Of a stretch of 64,000 bases of DNA, positions 28,620 to 37,415 are shown in pieces; within the stretch, counting starts at the first letter, position 1; the number at the start of each line of letters is the position of its first letter. Where the stretch lies: the NCBI GenBank assembly GCA_049194865.1, contig JBLZWL010000009.1, positions 62,001-126,000 of the forward strand, given 5' to 3'. The notes under the pieces were generated by a model. It saw only the letters and a list, made by a program, of their open reading frames with translations. It did not search any database and was not told the DNA's origin. The translations under genes and the position numbers were made by a program. Source of the stretch: Myxococcus terminator_A (lineage in GTDB: Bacteria > Myxococcota > Myxococcia > Myxococcales > Myxococcaceae).

Positions 28620-29441
28620 ATGCGCCGAGACGACGAGAAGGCGCCACCGGCCGAGCCCCGGAGGCAAGGGCCCCAGCGGCTGGCGGACCTGATGCGGAAG
28701 GCCATGTCCCAGGCCCGTGAGCAGCCCTCCGCAGGGCTGGCCCAGCTCGAAGCCGACTGGAAGCAGCGAGAGGCGGAGTTGCAGCAGTCCAAGGCGGCGG
28801 AGAGGGCCCGGCAAGAGGCCGCCCATGCCGACGCGTGGCCGCTGCACCTGAAACTGTGCCACGCCCCTGCGGAGGCCGTGGAGGCCCTCACTGGCCATAC
28901 GGTGCTGGAGACAGCTGCCCTCCGCGCCGCGAGGCACGTCCTGCGAGAGGGGCTGCGCACGCTGTTGCTGTCCGGCGGCCCCGGGGTGGGGAAGACGGCC
29001 GGGGCCTGTCACCTCTTCCGCTCCGCGGTGCGCCACGAGACGCGCACCGCGGAGTGTTTGCCCGAATGGGATGCGTCCGTCGGGCTCTTCTTGCGCTGGT
29101 CGCAGGTGAAGCGCGTCAGCGACTCCGAGGCGGAGGACGGGCAGCTTCTCCAGCGCGCTGTCCGAGTGCGCGTCCTGGTGCTGGACGACATCGGCGGGCT
29201 ACCGGGCGAGGAGGTGGGCCCGCGAGACCGGGAGTTCCTTGAGGAAATGGTGGACAGGCGGGACGTGCCCGGAATGGTGACGGCGTACACCACGCGCCTC
29301 TCGGTGCCGCGGAGGGACGCCGGGCCCTCGGATTTCGCACTCCACGTTGGCGCCCGCGTCGTCTCCCGCATGAGTCGCCAGGGGACGTTCCACCTGGCTG
29401 ACTGCGGAAACCGGGACCTGCGCCGGGGAGGGGCGCCGTGA
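28620..29441 (+). CDS. DnaC/IstB-like ATPase, copy 1 (phage helicase-loader type)
   Basis: A 273-residue P-loop ATPase. An N-terminal charged helical part (to about residue 80, LADLMRKAMSQARE) precedes an AAA+ domain with Walker A GGPGVGKTAG, Walker B VLVLDDIGG, a sensor-like VTAYTTRLSV and the C-terminal arginine motif SRMSRQGTFHLADCG. Such proteins load the replicative helicase in phages and plasmids; this role is inferred. The ATG is chosen by comparison with copy 2 (42727-43548), which has the same length and start context. The gene ends ten bases before the IS21 element. Confidence 0.75.
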   Translation: MRRDDEKAPPAEPRRQGPQRLADLMRKAMSQAREQPSAGLAQLEADWKQREAELQQSKAAERARQEAAHADAWPLHLKLCHAPAEAVEALTGHTVLETAALRAARHVLREGLRTLLLSGGPGVGKTAGACHLFRSAVRHETRTAECLPEWDASVGLFLRWSQVKRVSDSEAEDGQLLQRAVRVRVLVLDDIGGLPGEEVGPRDREFLEEMVDRRDVPGMVTAYTTRLSVPRRDAGPSDFALHVGARVVSRMSRQGTFHLADCGNRDLRRGGAP

Positions 29442-29805
29442 CGCAACTCAATGTTGATGGTCTCCAAGAAGCGCGGGAATCTGGTCATGGGTGGACCTGG
29501 GTTCCTACGTTCTCGTTCTCGTTCTCGTCGGTCAGGTCAGGACTGCGTCAGAGCATGAGCTGAGGACGAAGGACCTGCCGTGAGCTGGAGAGGAGTCGAG
29601 GGAGACCGAAAACTTGTGGACGGCCCGTGGTGCCAGTGAGGTCCGCTCCCGCGCGCGTCTCCCAGAAAGACGGAAGGCCCACCAGTAGCGGCTGGAGGGC
29701 CTTCCTGGAAGGCGCGCCCTGGTGTGCGAGAGGGGCGGGCCGGTGAGAGGGAAGTAGCGCACTGCGGGGCGTGGCGCCAGAAGCAGGCGCGCGCGGAGGC
29801 CCCGT

Positions 29806-30258
29806 TTGGAGTCGCTGCGTTTCGTGGTGTGTGGGTGGCCCGAGTGTCGGCGGGTTTTCTATCTCTGCACCCGCTGCAACAGGGGACGCCGCTACTGCGG
29901 TGCCAGGTGCAGCCACAGGGCCCGCCGCGAGTCGCTGCGCGCGGCCGGGGCTCGCTACCAGCGCACACGCGATGGCCGCCATGCGCACGCCGCGCGCCAA
30001 TCCTCCTGGCGTGAGCGACGACGGCAGAAAGTGACGCATCAGTCTCCAGCCGTACGGGGCCAGGAGGCGACGGTAGCTGCCGCGCTGGCCCCGTCCCCCG
30101 TGGAGGTGGCTGTGGAGCCGAGCGCAGCGAGGCCACCCCAGCATGCACCGCCGTCTTCCCCTGCCTGCACCACCTGCGGGCACTCCAGTCTCTTCCTGCG
30201 GCATACGACGCTGGCGCTCACGCGCGCCGGGCCACGCTGGCGTCGCGACTCCGGGTGA
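29806..30258 (+). CDS. Small zinc-finger accessory protein of the IS21 element
   Basis: A 150-residue protein with a Cys-rich N-terminal half (CGWPEC, CTRCNRGRRYC, then CSH) and a basic stretch RRESLRAAGARYQRTRDGR ending KVTHQS. I know similar small proteins with a RRYC...ARYQRTRxGRxxHAARQ pattern beside istA genes in other proteobacteria; function unknown, probably DNA or RNA binding. The start is a TTG at 29806 and is uncertain. It lies 12 bases before istA in the same direction. Confidence 0.6.
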   Translation: MESLRFVVCGWPECRRVFYLCTRCNRGRRYCGARCSHRARRESLRAAGARYQRTRDGRHAHAARQSSWRERRRQKVTHQSPAVRGQEATVAAALAPSPVEVAVEPSAARPPQHAPPSSPACTTCGHSSLFLRHTTLALTRAGPRWRRDSG

Positions 30259-30270
30259 GGAGGTGAAGCG

Positions 30271-31776
30271 ATGACTTCACCTGAAACCCGCGCTCGCATT
30301 CGCCGGCTGCACCACGCGGAGAAGTGGCCCGTGGGCACAATCGCGACGGAGTTGAGACTGCACCACTCCACGGTGGAGAGCGCGCTCGAGGACAGTCCGG
30401 TAGTGAGTCCCAACACCAGCACGGTGAGGGCCACGCTGCTGGGCCCCTACACCTCCTTCATCGACGTCACGTTGAAAGAGCACCCGCGCCTGCGCGCCAG
30501 CCGCCTGTTTCACATGGTGAAGGCGCGCGGCTACCCGGGTGGCTACGAGCAGGTGAAGCGCTACGTGCGAAGCACTCGCCCGCAGCCAGCCGCGGAGGCC
30601 TTCCTGCGCCGTACCACGCTGCCGGGTGAGGAGGCGCAAGTGGACTGGGGCTGCTTCGGCAAGGTGGCCGTGGGCCACGCCAGCAGGACGCTCTCCTGCT
30701 TCGTCCTGGTGCTGGGCCACTGCCGCGCCATGTACGCGCGCTTCTTCCTGGGCCAGTCCATGGAGTGCTTCCTCGAGGGCCACGTGCGCGCCTTCGAGGC
30801 CCTGGGCGGCGTGCCGCGCTCGCTGCTGTACGACAACTTGAAGTCCGTGGTGCTGGAGCGTGCCGGGGATGCCATCCGCTTCCACCCACGCCTGCTGGAG
30901 GCCGCGGGCCACTACCACTTCGCCCCCAAGCCCTGCGCGCCCTACCGGGGCAACGAGAAGGGCAAGGTGGAGCGCACCATCCGCTACCTGCGCGACTCCT
31001 TCTTCGCGGCCCGAAGCTTCCACGGCGTGGACGACCTCAACCGCCAGTTGCACCGCTGGGTGGAGGAGGTGGCCCACCAGCGCCGCGTGCCGGGCGAAGC
31101 CTCGGGCCGCACGGTGGCGCAGGCCCTCGAAGACGAGCGCCCGCGCCTGCTGCCCCTGCCCACGCACCCGCTGCCTTGCGACGGGGTGCACTCCGTCTCT
31201 TCCGGCAAGACGCCCTACGTACGCTTCGACGGCAATGACTACTCCATTCCCCATACCCTGGTGCGCCAGCCCCTCACCCTGGTGGCCTCCGCCAATACCG
31301 TCCGCCTGCTGCGCGGCCAGGAGGAGGTGGCCCGCCATGCGCGCAGTTGGGACAAGGGCCAGACGCTGGAGGACGCGGCGCACCTGTCCGCCCTCGCTTG
31401 CACCAAGGCCCGTGCACACGAACTGCGTGGCCGCGACGTGCTGCGCTCTCGCTGCCGCAACGCGGACCGCATGCTCGAGGCCCTCGCCGCTCGCGGCGAC
31501 AACCTCGGCAACCACACGGTGAAGCTGCTGGCGCTCGCCGACCGGTACGGCCCCGAGGAACTCGACGTCGCCCTCGCCGAGGCCCTCTCGCGTGGCGCCC
31601 TGGGGCCCGCCTCCGTCGCGCACCTGCTCGAGCAGCGTGCACGGCAGCGCGGCGCTCCGCCCCCTCTGCCCCTCGTCCTCCCCGATGACCCGCGCGTGCG
31701 CGAGCAGCGCGTCCCCCAGCACTCCCTCACCGACTATGACGCCCTGCTCAAGGGCCAGAAGGATGACGACTCATGA
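30271..31776 (+). CDS. istA: IstA, IS21-family DDE transposase
   Basis: A 501-residue transposase. N-terminal helix-turn-helix (TRARIRRLHHAEKWPVGTIA), then the RNase H-like catalytic core with the first Asp in QVDWG, the second in LLYDNLKSVV and Glu in NEKGKVERTIRYL, and a C-terminal beta-rich part (YVRFDGNDYSIPHTLV). All catalytic residues and the full length are present, so the protein could be active. It overlaps istB by four bases (ATGA). Confidence 0.95.
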   Translation: MTSPETRARIRRLHHAEKWPVGTIATELRLHHSTVESALEDSPVVSPNTSTVRATLLGPYTSFIDVTLKEHPRLRASRLFHMVKARGYPGGYEQVKRYVRSTRPQPAAEAFLRRTTLPGEEAQVDWGCFGKVAVGHASRTLSCFVLVLGHCRAMYARFFLGQSMECFLEGHVRAFEALGGVPRSLLYDNLKSVVLERAGDAIRFHPRLLEAAGHYHFAPKPCAPYRGNEKGKVERTIRYLRDSFFAARSFHGVDDLNRQLHRWVEEVAHQRRVPGEASGRTVAQALEDERPRLLPLPTHPLPCDGVHSVSSGKTPYVRFDGNDYSIPHTLVRQPLTLVASANTVRLLRGQEEVARHARSWDKGQTLEDAAHLSALACTKARAHELRGRDVLRSRCRNADRMLEALAARGDNLGNHTVKLLALADRYGPEELDVALAEALSRGALGPASVAHLLEQRARQRGAPPPLPLVLPDDPRVREQRVPQHSLTDYDALLKGQKDDDS

Positions 31777-32540
31777 ACTCGCCCACCCTCAAGACTCGCC
31801 TCACCCAACTCGGCCTGCGTCACACCAGCGACGCGCTGGATGACCTGATTGCCACCGCCACCAAGAGACGCTGGGGGCCCGCCGAGTTGATGGAGGCCAT
31901 CGTCGACGAGGAGACGAAGGACCGGGCCCGGCGCGGCGTCGAGCGGCGCCTGTCTCGCAGCCGCCTGGGCACGATGAGGACGATGGCGGACTTCGACTGG
32001 GGCTGGCCCAAGCGCATCGACAGGACGGCCGTGGAGGGCGCCCTCGCCCTGGACTTCATGGAGCGCCCCGCCAACGTCGTCCTCGTCGCCCCTCAGGGAT
32101 TGGGCAAGACGATGATTGCCCAGAACATCGCCTACAACGCCGTCCAGGCGGGCCACTGCGTCCTCTTCACGACCGCCTCTCAAATGCTGCTGGACTTGGG
32201 AGCGCAGGAGTCGGCTCGCGCCCTGGACCGGCGGCTGAAGCACTACTGCACCCAGGCTGCGCTGCTCGTCATCGACGAGATTGGCTACCTTTCCTACGAC
32301 GCCAGGAACGCGGACCTGCTCTTCCAGGTGGTCTCTCGCAGGTATGAGAAGAAGCCGATTGTCTTGACGACCAATCTGCCATTTTCGGAATGGACAAACA
32401 TCTTCCCCAACGCGGCTTGCGCCATTGCGCTGACTGACCGCGTCATCCACCACGCGAGCATCATCAGCATCGAGGGTGACAGCTACCGCCGCCGCGTCGC
32501 CGAGGAGTCGCGCGCCGAGCGCAAGGCAAAGAAGGGCTGA
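31773..32540 (+). CDS. istB: IstB, IS21-family transposition ATPase
   Basis: A 255-residue AAA+ ATPase that helps IstA choose targets. Walker A is VAPQGLGKTMIAQN, Walker B LLVIDEIGYL, followed by RYEKKPIVLTTNLPFSEW and the C-terminal DRVIHHASIISIEGDSYR typical of IstB. Complete. It starts within the last codons of istA. Confidence 0.95.
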   Translation: MNSPTLKTRLTQLGLRHTSDALDDLIATATKRRWGPAELMEAIVDEETKDRARRGVERRLSRSRLGTMRTMADFDWGWPKRIDRTAVEGALALDFMERPANVVLVAPQGLGKTMIAQNIAYNAVQAGHCVLFTTASQMLLDLGAQESARALDRRLKHYCTQAALLVIDEIGYLSYDARNADLLFQVVSRRYEKKPIVLTTNLPFSEWTNIFPNAACAIALTDRVIHHASIISIEGDSYRRRVAEESRAERKAKKG

Positions 32541-32699
32541 CCCTCTCCCGCTCTCTCGGCCACCGGCCCCGCTCGCCGCTCTCTCTTCCAGGGCGGCAGT
32601 GGGGCCGTCCTGCGTCGATGACCCGATTTCCGCACCCAGCGATGACCACCTCCGTGACCAAATTCCCGCGCTCTTCGATGACCGCCAACACTCTCGCAG

Positions 32700-33107
32700 A
32701 TGCACGCGCCCTACCGGTGGAACGGCAAGGGCGAGCGCGACAGCACCACTGGACAGCGCGTCTTCGACTGCTCGGGATTGGTCACCTGGGCCTTCCGTGA
32801 GGCGGACGGGCCGGACTGGCGCGCCCACGCCAACACGGACGTCCCGTGGACGCGGTGTGTCCCCGTGCCGGTGGCGGAGCTGCTCCCCGGCGACCTGGTG
32901 CTGTACCTCCGCAAGGGTGCCCCCACCGATGCGGAGCACGTCATGGTGCACGTGGGCGGAGGCGTGGTGGTGGGCGCCTCCGGAGGCGGGAGCACGACGC
33001 TGACCCTGGCCGACGCCGCCAAGGCAAAGGCGAACGTGAAGACGTTCTCCAGTCTCGACTACCGCGCTCGTCGCATGGGCATCCGGCGTCTGCCGTTCCG
33101 GCCGTGA
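32700..33107 (+). pseudogene. NlpC/P60 cell-wall hydrolase, 5' end cut by IS21
   Basis: 135 residues remain. The NlpC/P60 core is clear: PYRWNGKG, the catalytic Cys24 in FDCSGLVTW, the PGDLVLY strand and the catalytic His80 in EHVMVHVGGG. In this family the YRW motif is usually preceded by a helix of about 10-20 residues. The frame stays open from the IS21 end (32691) into the first ATG, so the original start was probably lost to the insertion. With the holin-like gene after it, a phage endolysin is likely. The core may still fold. Confidence 0.75.
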
Positions 33108-33177
33108 GCGCCATGGCCCGGCACGTGACGCTCGCTTTCACCCCCGCAGTCCTCTCGCAGTCCCAAGAAGTCCCCGC

Positions 33178-33786
33178 ATGAAGAAGCTGTTTACCTTCGC
33201 CGCCCTCACCGCGCCGATGGCGCTGGCGCAGACGGGCACCAGTCCGACCGAGCCCTCGCTGTCGTCCGTTGTCTCGTCCATCCTCGTTAGCGTGGCTCCG
33301 GTGTTGGCGACCGCGCTGGCCGCGCTCATCGTCTCGGGGCTCACCGGGCTCACGAGGAAGCTCCAGGCCCAGGCCGGGGAGTCGAGGCTCGCGCTCGTCG
33401 CGTCCCACGCCAGCCTGCTGGCCGAGGGCATCGTCCGGGATATCGAAGTCACGATGAAGCCGAAGCTGGAGGCTGCGGCGGCGGACGGAGAGCTGACCGC
33501 GGCCGAGTTCCAGCAACTCACGGATGAAGCGCTTCAGCGGCTGGTGAAGTCCCTGGGCAAGCGTGGCCTCGCGGAGTTGCAGCAGGTGCTCCAGCTCACG
33601 GCGGGCAGCGTGGGCTCGTCCCTGAGTGGCCTCATCGAGGCCGCTCTCGACAAGATGAAGGCGGACCACGGAGGCTCCACCGTGGATGAAGTCATGACGG
33701 CCGCGCTGTCGCTCGGTGCCATCGGCAGCTCGGCTGCGCTCGCCCCGGCGATGGCGCCGGTCCCTCAGACGCCCCGTGGCTCGTAG
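33178..33786 (+). CDS. Holin-like phage protein
   Basis: A 202-residue protein with an N-terminal signal or membrane segment (MKKLFTFAALTAPMALAQ), a second hydrophobic segment at about 30-58 (SILVSVAPVLATALAALIVSG) and a long helical tail (LVASHASLLAEGIVRDIE, TAAEFQQLTDEALQRLVKSL). The layout of one or two membrane helices followed by a charged helical tail with LAEGIV resembles LLH-type phage holins. Its position right after the NlpC/P60 gene supports a lysis module. The family call is by pattern only. Confidence 0.55.
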   Translation: MKKLFTFAALTAPMALAQTGTSPTEPSLSSVVSSILVSVAPVLATALAALIVSGLTGLTRKLQAQAGESRLALVASHASLLAEGIVRDIEVTMKPKLEAAAADGELTAAEFQQLTDEALQRLVKSLGKRGLAELQQVLQLTAGSVGSSLSGLIEAALDKMKADHGGSTVDEVMTAALSLGAIGSSAALAPAMAPVPQTPRGS

Positions 33787-33824
33787 TTGCCGCGGGGCTC
33801 TCTCGGGTCCTCTCCGACGTCCCG

Positions 33825-33998
33825 GTGAGGACGGGCTACCTGGAGGCCCAGGCGGGCGTTTCCTCTCTCTCGGGCGCGTTCGCCCGCCTTGAGGCAGGTG
33901 CCCGGCTCCGGCCCAACCTGGGGCTATTCGGATTCGTCGAAGCCAACAGCCGCGAGAGGATGGCGGGTGTCGGCGCTCGGCGGACGTTCGGCCTGTAG
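33825..33998 (+). CDS. Small ORF, possible C-terminal piece of a phage or outer-membrane protein
   Basis: A GTG-started frame of 57 residues with good codon use (TGYLEAQAGVSSL, GAFARLEAGARLRPNLG, GVGARRTFGL). The alternating beta pattern and terminal aromatic-like strand recall outer-membrane barrel ends. The frame is open upstream past the end of the holin-like gene, so the true start is unclear and it may be a fragment. Confidence 0.35.
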   Translation: MRTGYLEAQAGVSSLSGAFARLEAGARLRPNLGLFGFVEANSRERMAGVGARRTFGL

Positions 33999-34041
33999 CG
34001 TGCGGCTCGCTCCTGAGCAACGGGGGCGGGCCGCGCTGCTC

Positions 34042-34293
34042 CTAAAAGTCGACGATGGGGCAGGCGCCGGATGGGTGGCAGTAGCGCCGGGGGTCACGCC
34101 CTTCGGGCGGACAACAAATCTTGCTGCCGGAACACATCCCACTATCGCTGCACTCGATTGGTTTCGGGTCCATCTGTTGCTCGACACCTTCCGGGTCGAG
34201 CGGTGTGGCGGGGGCTTCGTCCGCATCTGTCGCGCCACCGCAGCTCACAAGCAGGCTAAGGGCCAGCAACCCTCCGATGATGCTTGGCTTCAT
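34042..34293 (-). CDS. Small cysteine-rich lipoprotein
   Basis: 83 residues: signal peptide MKPSIIGGLLALSLLVSC with lipobox LVSC, then an acidic linker and a Cys-rich end (CSDSGMCSGSKICCPPEG, YCHPSGAC). AGGAGG lies five bases before the ATG at 34293. The paired cysteines suggest a small disulphide-bonded domain displayed on the cell surface. Function unknown; one of several small secreted proteins scattered in this island. Confidence 0.7.
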   Translation of the reverse strand: MKPSIIGGLLALSLLVSCGGATDADEAPATPLDPEGVEQQMDPKPIECSDSGMCSGSKICCPPEGRDPRRYCHPSGACPIVDF

Positions 34294-34409
34294 ACGTCCT
34301 CCTGAGTTTCAGGGATGTAAAGCATCACAAGAGTAGCACGACCTGCTTGTGGGGCTTAATGCCTCACTGGAGCGCCACCTCGCCCCGAGAGTCGCACGCG
34401 AGGGGCGGC

Positions 34410-34690
34410 TTACCGCGCTGTCGTGAGGATACCGTTCTCCTGGACGCGGAAGTGGAGCCCTCCACGTCCTTCGCCCGATACGGAGATGGCGTATGTGCGT
34501 CCTTCCTCCAGCGGTAGGGCGGGTTGCACCTCATCGAAGCCGTCGGGGACTACCCCGTACACGAGGCGCGCGGGGCCGGCGCCTCCCAGCGATCCGCGGG
34601 CGCGGATGGTCCACACCGGAGTCCCGTCCATGAGGCTGACACGGACGAGGTCGTACCGCGGAGAGCCCTCGGGCCGGGATGGCTCGCGAA
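34410..34690 (-). pseudogene. C-terminal fragment of an unknown protein, cut by IS3
   Basis: The minus-strand frame reads about 93 residues (VRVSLMDGTPVWTIRARG, LVYGVVPDGFDEVQPALPL, EEGRTYAISVSGEGRGG) to a stop at 34410, with good third-position GC. Its upstream part ends at the IS3-type terminus at 34691. The matching N-terminal part is not found on the other side of the element, where a KilAC fragment lies instead, so a deletion went with or followed the insertion. Similar ends occur in secreted myxobacterial proteins of unknown role. Confidence 0.55.
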
Positions 34691-34742
34691 TGGGAGTAGC
34701 CCAGTTCCGTGGACACCCGAGATGTGATGGAAGGAGGACGGG

Positions 34743-35066
34743 ATGTCCGCGAACGAGGAGAAGCAGAAGAAGCCCCGGAGGCCGCGCCGTGAGTTCTCGG
34801 CGGAGTTCAAGGCCGGGGCGGTGAAGCTGGTGCTGGTGGAGGGCAAGTCCTTCCCGCAAGTCGCCCGCGACCTGGACCTGACGGAGTCGGCACTGCGGCT
34901 GTGGGTGGCGCAGACGAAGACGGACAGGGGCGAGGGCAAGCCCGGTGCGTTGACGACAGCGGAACGCGAGGAACTGGCTCGGCTGCGCAAGGAGAACCGC
35001 GAGCTGCGGCTGGAGCGGGAGATACTAAAAAATGCAGCGGCCTTCTTCGCGAAGGAGATGAAGTGA
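34743..35066 (+). CDS. IS3-family OrfA (DNA-binding part of transposase)
   Basis: 107 residues with the helix-turn-helix REFSAEFKAGAVKLVLVEG and LDLTESALRLWV and a leucine-zipper tail (ELARLRKENRELRLEREIL). An A6 run at 35027-35032 lies near the end, in the place where IS3 elements make the OrfAB fusion by -1 frameshifting; the orfB frame is open there. The stop overlaps the GTG start of orfB (GTGA). Confidence 0.9.
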   Translation: MSANEEKQKKPRRPRREFSAEFKAGAVKLVLVEGKSFPQVARDLDLTESALRLWVAQTKTDRGEGKPGALTTAEREELARLRKENRELRLEREILKNAAAFFAKEMK

Positions 35067-35647
35067 AGTTCTCCTTCATCCACGCGAAGAAGGCCCTCTT
35101 TCCGGTCTCCTCCCTCTGTCGTCACCTGAGCGTCTCCCGCAGCGGCTACTACGCCTGGGCGAAACGGCCCGAGTCCGAGCGCAAGAGGAGTGACAGGGCC
35201 CTCAGCGCTGAAGTGGTCGCCGTGCACCAGGAGAGCCGAGGCACATACGGCGCTCCTCGCGTGCACGCGGAGCTGAAGGCGCGTGGCCGACGCGTGGCCC
35301 GCAAGCGGGTGGCTCGCCTGATGCGCCAGGCCGGCGTGCGCGCTCGCGTCCCGCGTCGCTTCGTGCGGACCACCGACTCAGCCCACAGCCACCCGGTGGC
35401 GCCGAACACGCTGGAGAGGAACTTCCTGCCCGACGGGCCCAACCGCACGTGGGCCGGCGATATCACCTACGTCTGGACTGACGAGGGCTGGTTGTACCTG
35501 GCCGTACTGTTGGACCTCTTCAGCCGCAAGGTGGTGGGCTGGGCGATGGGCGAGAAAATCGACCGGGGCCTCGTCCTGCGCGCGCTCGACATGGCGTTGC
35601 TCGGCCGCCCCGCGCCCGAGTTGCACCACTCGGACCGCGGCAGCCAG

Positions 35648-37096
35648 GGCGGATTCAATCGGTCGTCGCAACGCTGTTGGACTGCAATGAGTATAGGTGC
35701 TCGTTGAAGGCTTCAGCAGGTGTTTTCCATCCGAGTGCTTTGCGAGGGCGTCTGTTGAGCGCTGCGGCGACAGCGGCGAGGGCGCGGCTCGAGTGCCTGG
35801 CCAGGTCTGTGCCCTTGGGGAAGTACTGGCGCAGCAGCCCATTGGTGTTCTCGTTCGTGCCGCGCTGCCATGGGCTGTGCGGGTCGCAGAAGTAGACGGC
35901 CAGGCCGGTGTCGATGCGCAACTGGGCGTGTTGCGCCATCTCGGCGCCCTGGTCCCAGGTCAGTGAGCGGCGAAGCTGTTCGGGCAGCGTGATGATGGAT
36001 GCTGTAATTGCGTCGCGAACTGCCAGGGCGCCGTGTCCAGCGAGCGCAGGGCCGTTCTTCACCCGGGGCTGACCGTAGGTGTCCATTCGGGGCAGATGCA
36101 GCAGCATTGTGAAGCGGGTGGTGCGCTCCACCAGGGTGCCAATGGCCGAGCTGCCCAAACCGACGATGAGGTCGCCCTCCCAGTGCCCCGGCACCTCGCG
36201 GGCATCTGCCTCGGCAGGCCGCTCACGAAGCATGACGTCTGGGCTGACAAAGTGTTTGCCGCGCCTCTTGGTGCGCCCCCTGGGTACCCGCAGGGCCCGG
36301 CCCGTCCGCAGGCACGCAGCCAGCTCACGCCGGAGTGCGCCGCGGCCCTGCACGTAGAGCGCTTGGTAGATGGCCTCGTGGGAGATGCGCATGGAGGACT
36401 CCTGCGGGAAGTCGACCTGGAGTCGGTTGGCGATTTGCTGCGGGCTCCACGCCGTCACCCAGCGCCGGTCCTGCCTGCGACCATGCCGTCGGCCTTTCCA
36501 GCCCACAGTCGGGCCTGGCACGGCTACCCCATTGGCGGCGCAGAGCGTGCCAGCGAGGCCATCCTGTACGTACCGACGCAGCTTGTCGTTCACCGCGAGT
36601 TTCGCTGCTTTGGGGCGCCGGGCGCGTCGGTCAGCGTGCCATTGGGCGGCGGTGGCGCGGTATTGCAAGGCGCCGCCCCGGGTCGCAGCGTTGCGGCGCA
36701 GCTCTCGCGATACCGTCGATGGCGAGCGGCCGATTTGCTGCGCGATGTGGCGTACTCCGCACCCCTGGGCGTGCAAGACAGCGATGTCTTCGCGCTCAGC
36801 GAACGACAGGTAGCGCTGCGACAGCTTGGCCAGGCGAAACGGCGGCATTCCGCCACTCTCGCGAAACCAGCGCGTCCCGACCACCGGTGACACGCCGGCT
36901 GCTGACCCTGCATCCTCACTCGAAAGACCTCGGGCGATGGCCGCCCAAAAGCGCTCTCGATGCTCACGCCTGCCCACCGGTGGACGACCGGGCGACGACA
37001 TCCGTGTGCGCCCGGCCCGCTCCGCGCGTCGACGTCCTCTTGTGCCCATCGCGACATCTCCTTCTTGGAGTGTTGCGACGACCCCTTGAACCCAAG
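35648..37096 (-). mobile_element. IS30-family insertion sequence, 1449 bp
   Basis: The element is flanked by a 3-bp duplication CAG (35645-35647 and 37097-37099). Its ends share GGTCGTCGCAAC in inverted orientation with related bases on either side (TTCAA before). It carries one transposase gene reading against the host IS3. Confidence 0.85.
35655..37049 (-). CDS. IS30-family transposase
   Basis: 464 residues, complete. N-terminal helix-turn-helix (YLSFAEREDIAVLHAQG, IAQQIGRSPSTVSRELRRN), then the catalytic core with GHWEGDLIVG (first Asp), LTWDQGAEMAQH (second Asp) and NENTNGLLRQYFPKGTD (Glu). The ATG at 37049 has AAGGAG eight bases upstream, inside the right end of the element. It seems able to work. 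Confidence 0.95.
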   Translation of the reverse strand: MGTRGRRRAERAGRTRMSSPGRPPVGRREHRERFWAAIARGLSSEDAGSAAGVSPVVGTRWFRESGGMPPFRLAKLSQRYLSFAEREDIAVLHAQGCGVRHIAQQIGRSPSTVSRELRRNAATRGGALQYRATAAQWHADRRARRPKAAKLAVNDKLRRYVQDGLAGTLCAANGVAVPGPTVGWKGRRHGRRQDRRWVTAWSPQQIANRLQVDFPQESSMRISHEAIYQALYVQGRGALRRELAACLRTGRALRVPRGRTKRRGKHFVSPDVMLRERPAEADAREVPGHWEGDLIVGLGSSAIGTLVERTTRFTMLLHLPRMDTYGQPRVKNGPALAGHGALAVRDAITASIITLPEQLRRSLTWDQGAEMAQHAQLRIDTGLAVYFCDPHSPWQRGTNENTNGLLRQYFPKGTDLARHSSRALAAVAAALNRRPRKALGWKTPAEAFNEHLYSLQSNSVATTD

Positions 37097-37415
37097 CAGT
37101 ACGCGAGCGAGGACTACCGCCGGCTGCTCGAGGAGCGCGGCATCGCGTGCAGCATGTCGCGCAAGGGCAACTGCTGGGACAACGCGGTGGCCGAGAGCTT
37201 CTTCTCCACGCTGAAGCTGGAGCTCGTCTACGTCACCCACTTCAAGACACGTGAGGAAGCAAAGCGAGCGTTGTTCGAGTACATGGAGGTGTTCTACAAC
37301 CGGAAGCGGCGTCATTCCTCCCTGGGCTACATCAGCCCAGTCGAGTTCGAGCGAGTGTCCACAACGAAGAGGATGGCAGCGTAACCAACCTGTCTACGGA
37401 ACCGGGCCACGCCCA

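Larger units (their letters stand above)
29452..32690 (+). mobile_element. IS21-family insertion sequence, 3239 bp
   Basis: The ends match in inverted orientation: the left end starts TGTTGATGGTC and the right end, reversed, TGTTGGCGGTC, both followed by GCGCGGGAAT and TGGTCA at the same distance. A further copy of the motif at the right end (around 32625-32650) fits the multiple terminal repeats of IS21. It carries an accessory ORF, istA and istB. No clear target duplication is visible: ACTCAA precedes it and CTCTCG follows, so the element may have taken part in a deletion. Confidence 0.85.
35063..37384 (+). pseudogene. IS3-family OrfB transposase, split by IS30
   Basis: The first part (35063-35647) reads from MKFSFIHAKK through the first catalytic Asp (WAGDITYVWTDEGWLYLAV) and the second (HHSDRGSQ). 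The second part (37100-37384) resumes exactly in frame with YASEDYRRLL and holds the catalytic Glu (NAVAESFFSTLKLEL). Removing the IS30 and one CAG restores an intact DDE transposase, so this insertion is recent on the scale of the island. Confidence 0.92.
34691..37415 (+). mobile_element. IS3-family insertion sequence carrying a nested IS30
   Basis: Termini are 25-base imperfect inverted repeats (34691-34715 and 37391-37415, four mismatches) beginning TGGG. Without the inner IS30 and its target copy the element is 1273 bp, normal for IS3. It encodes orfA and an interrupted orfB. The flanks GAA and ACC do not form a target duplication. Confidence 0.85.
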
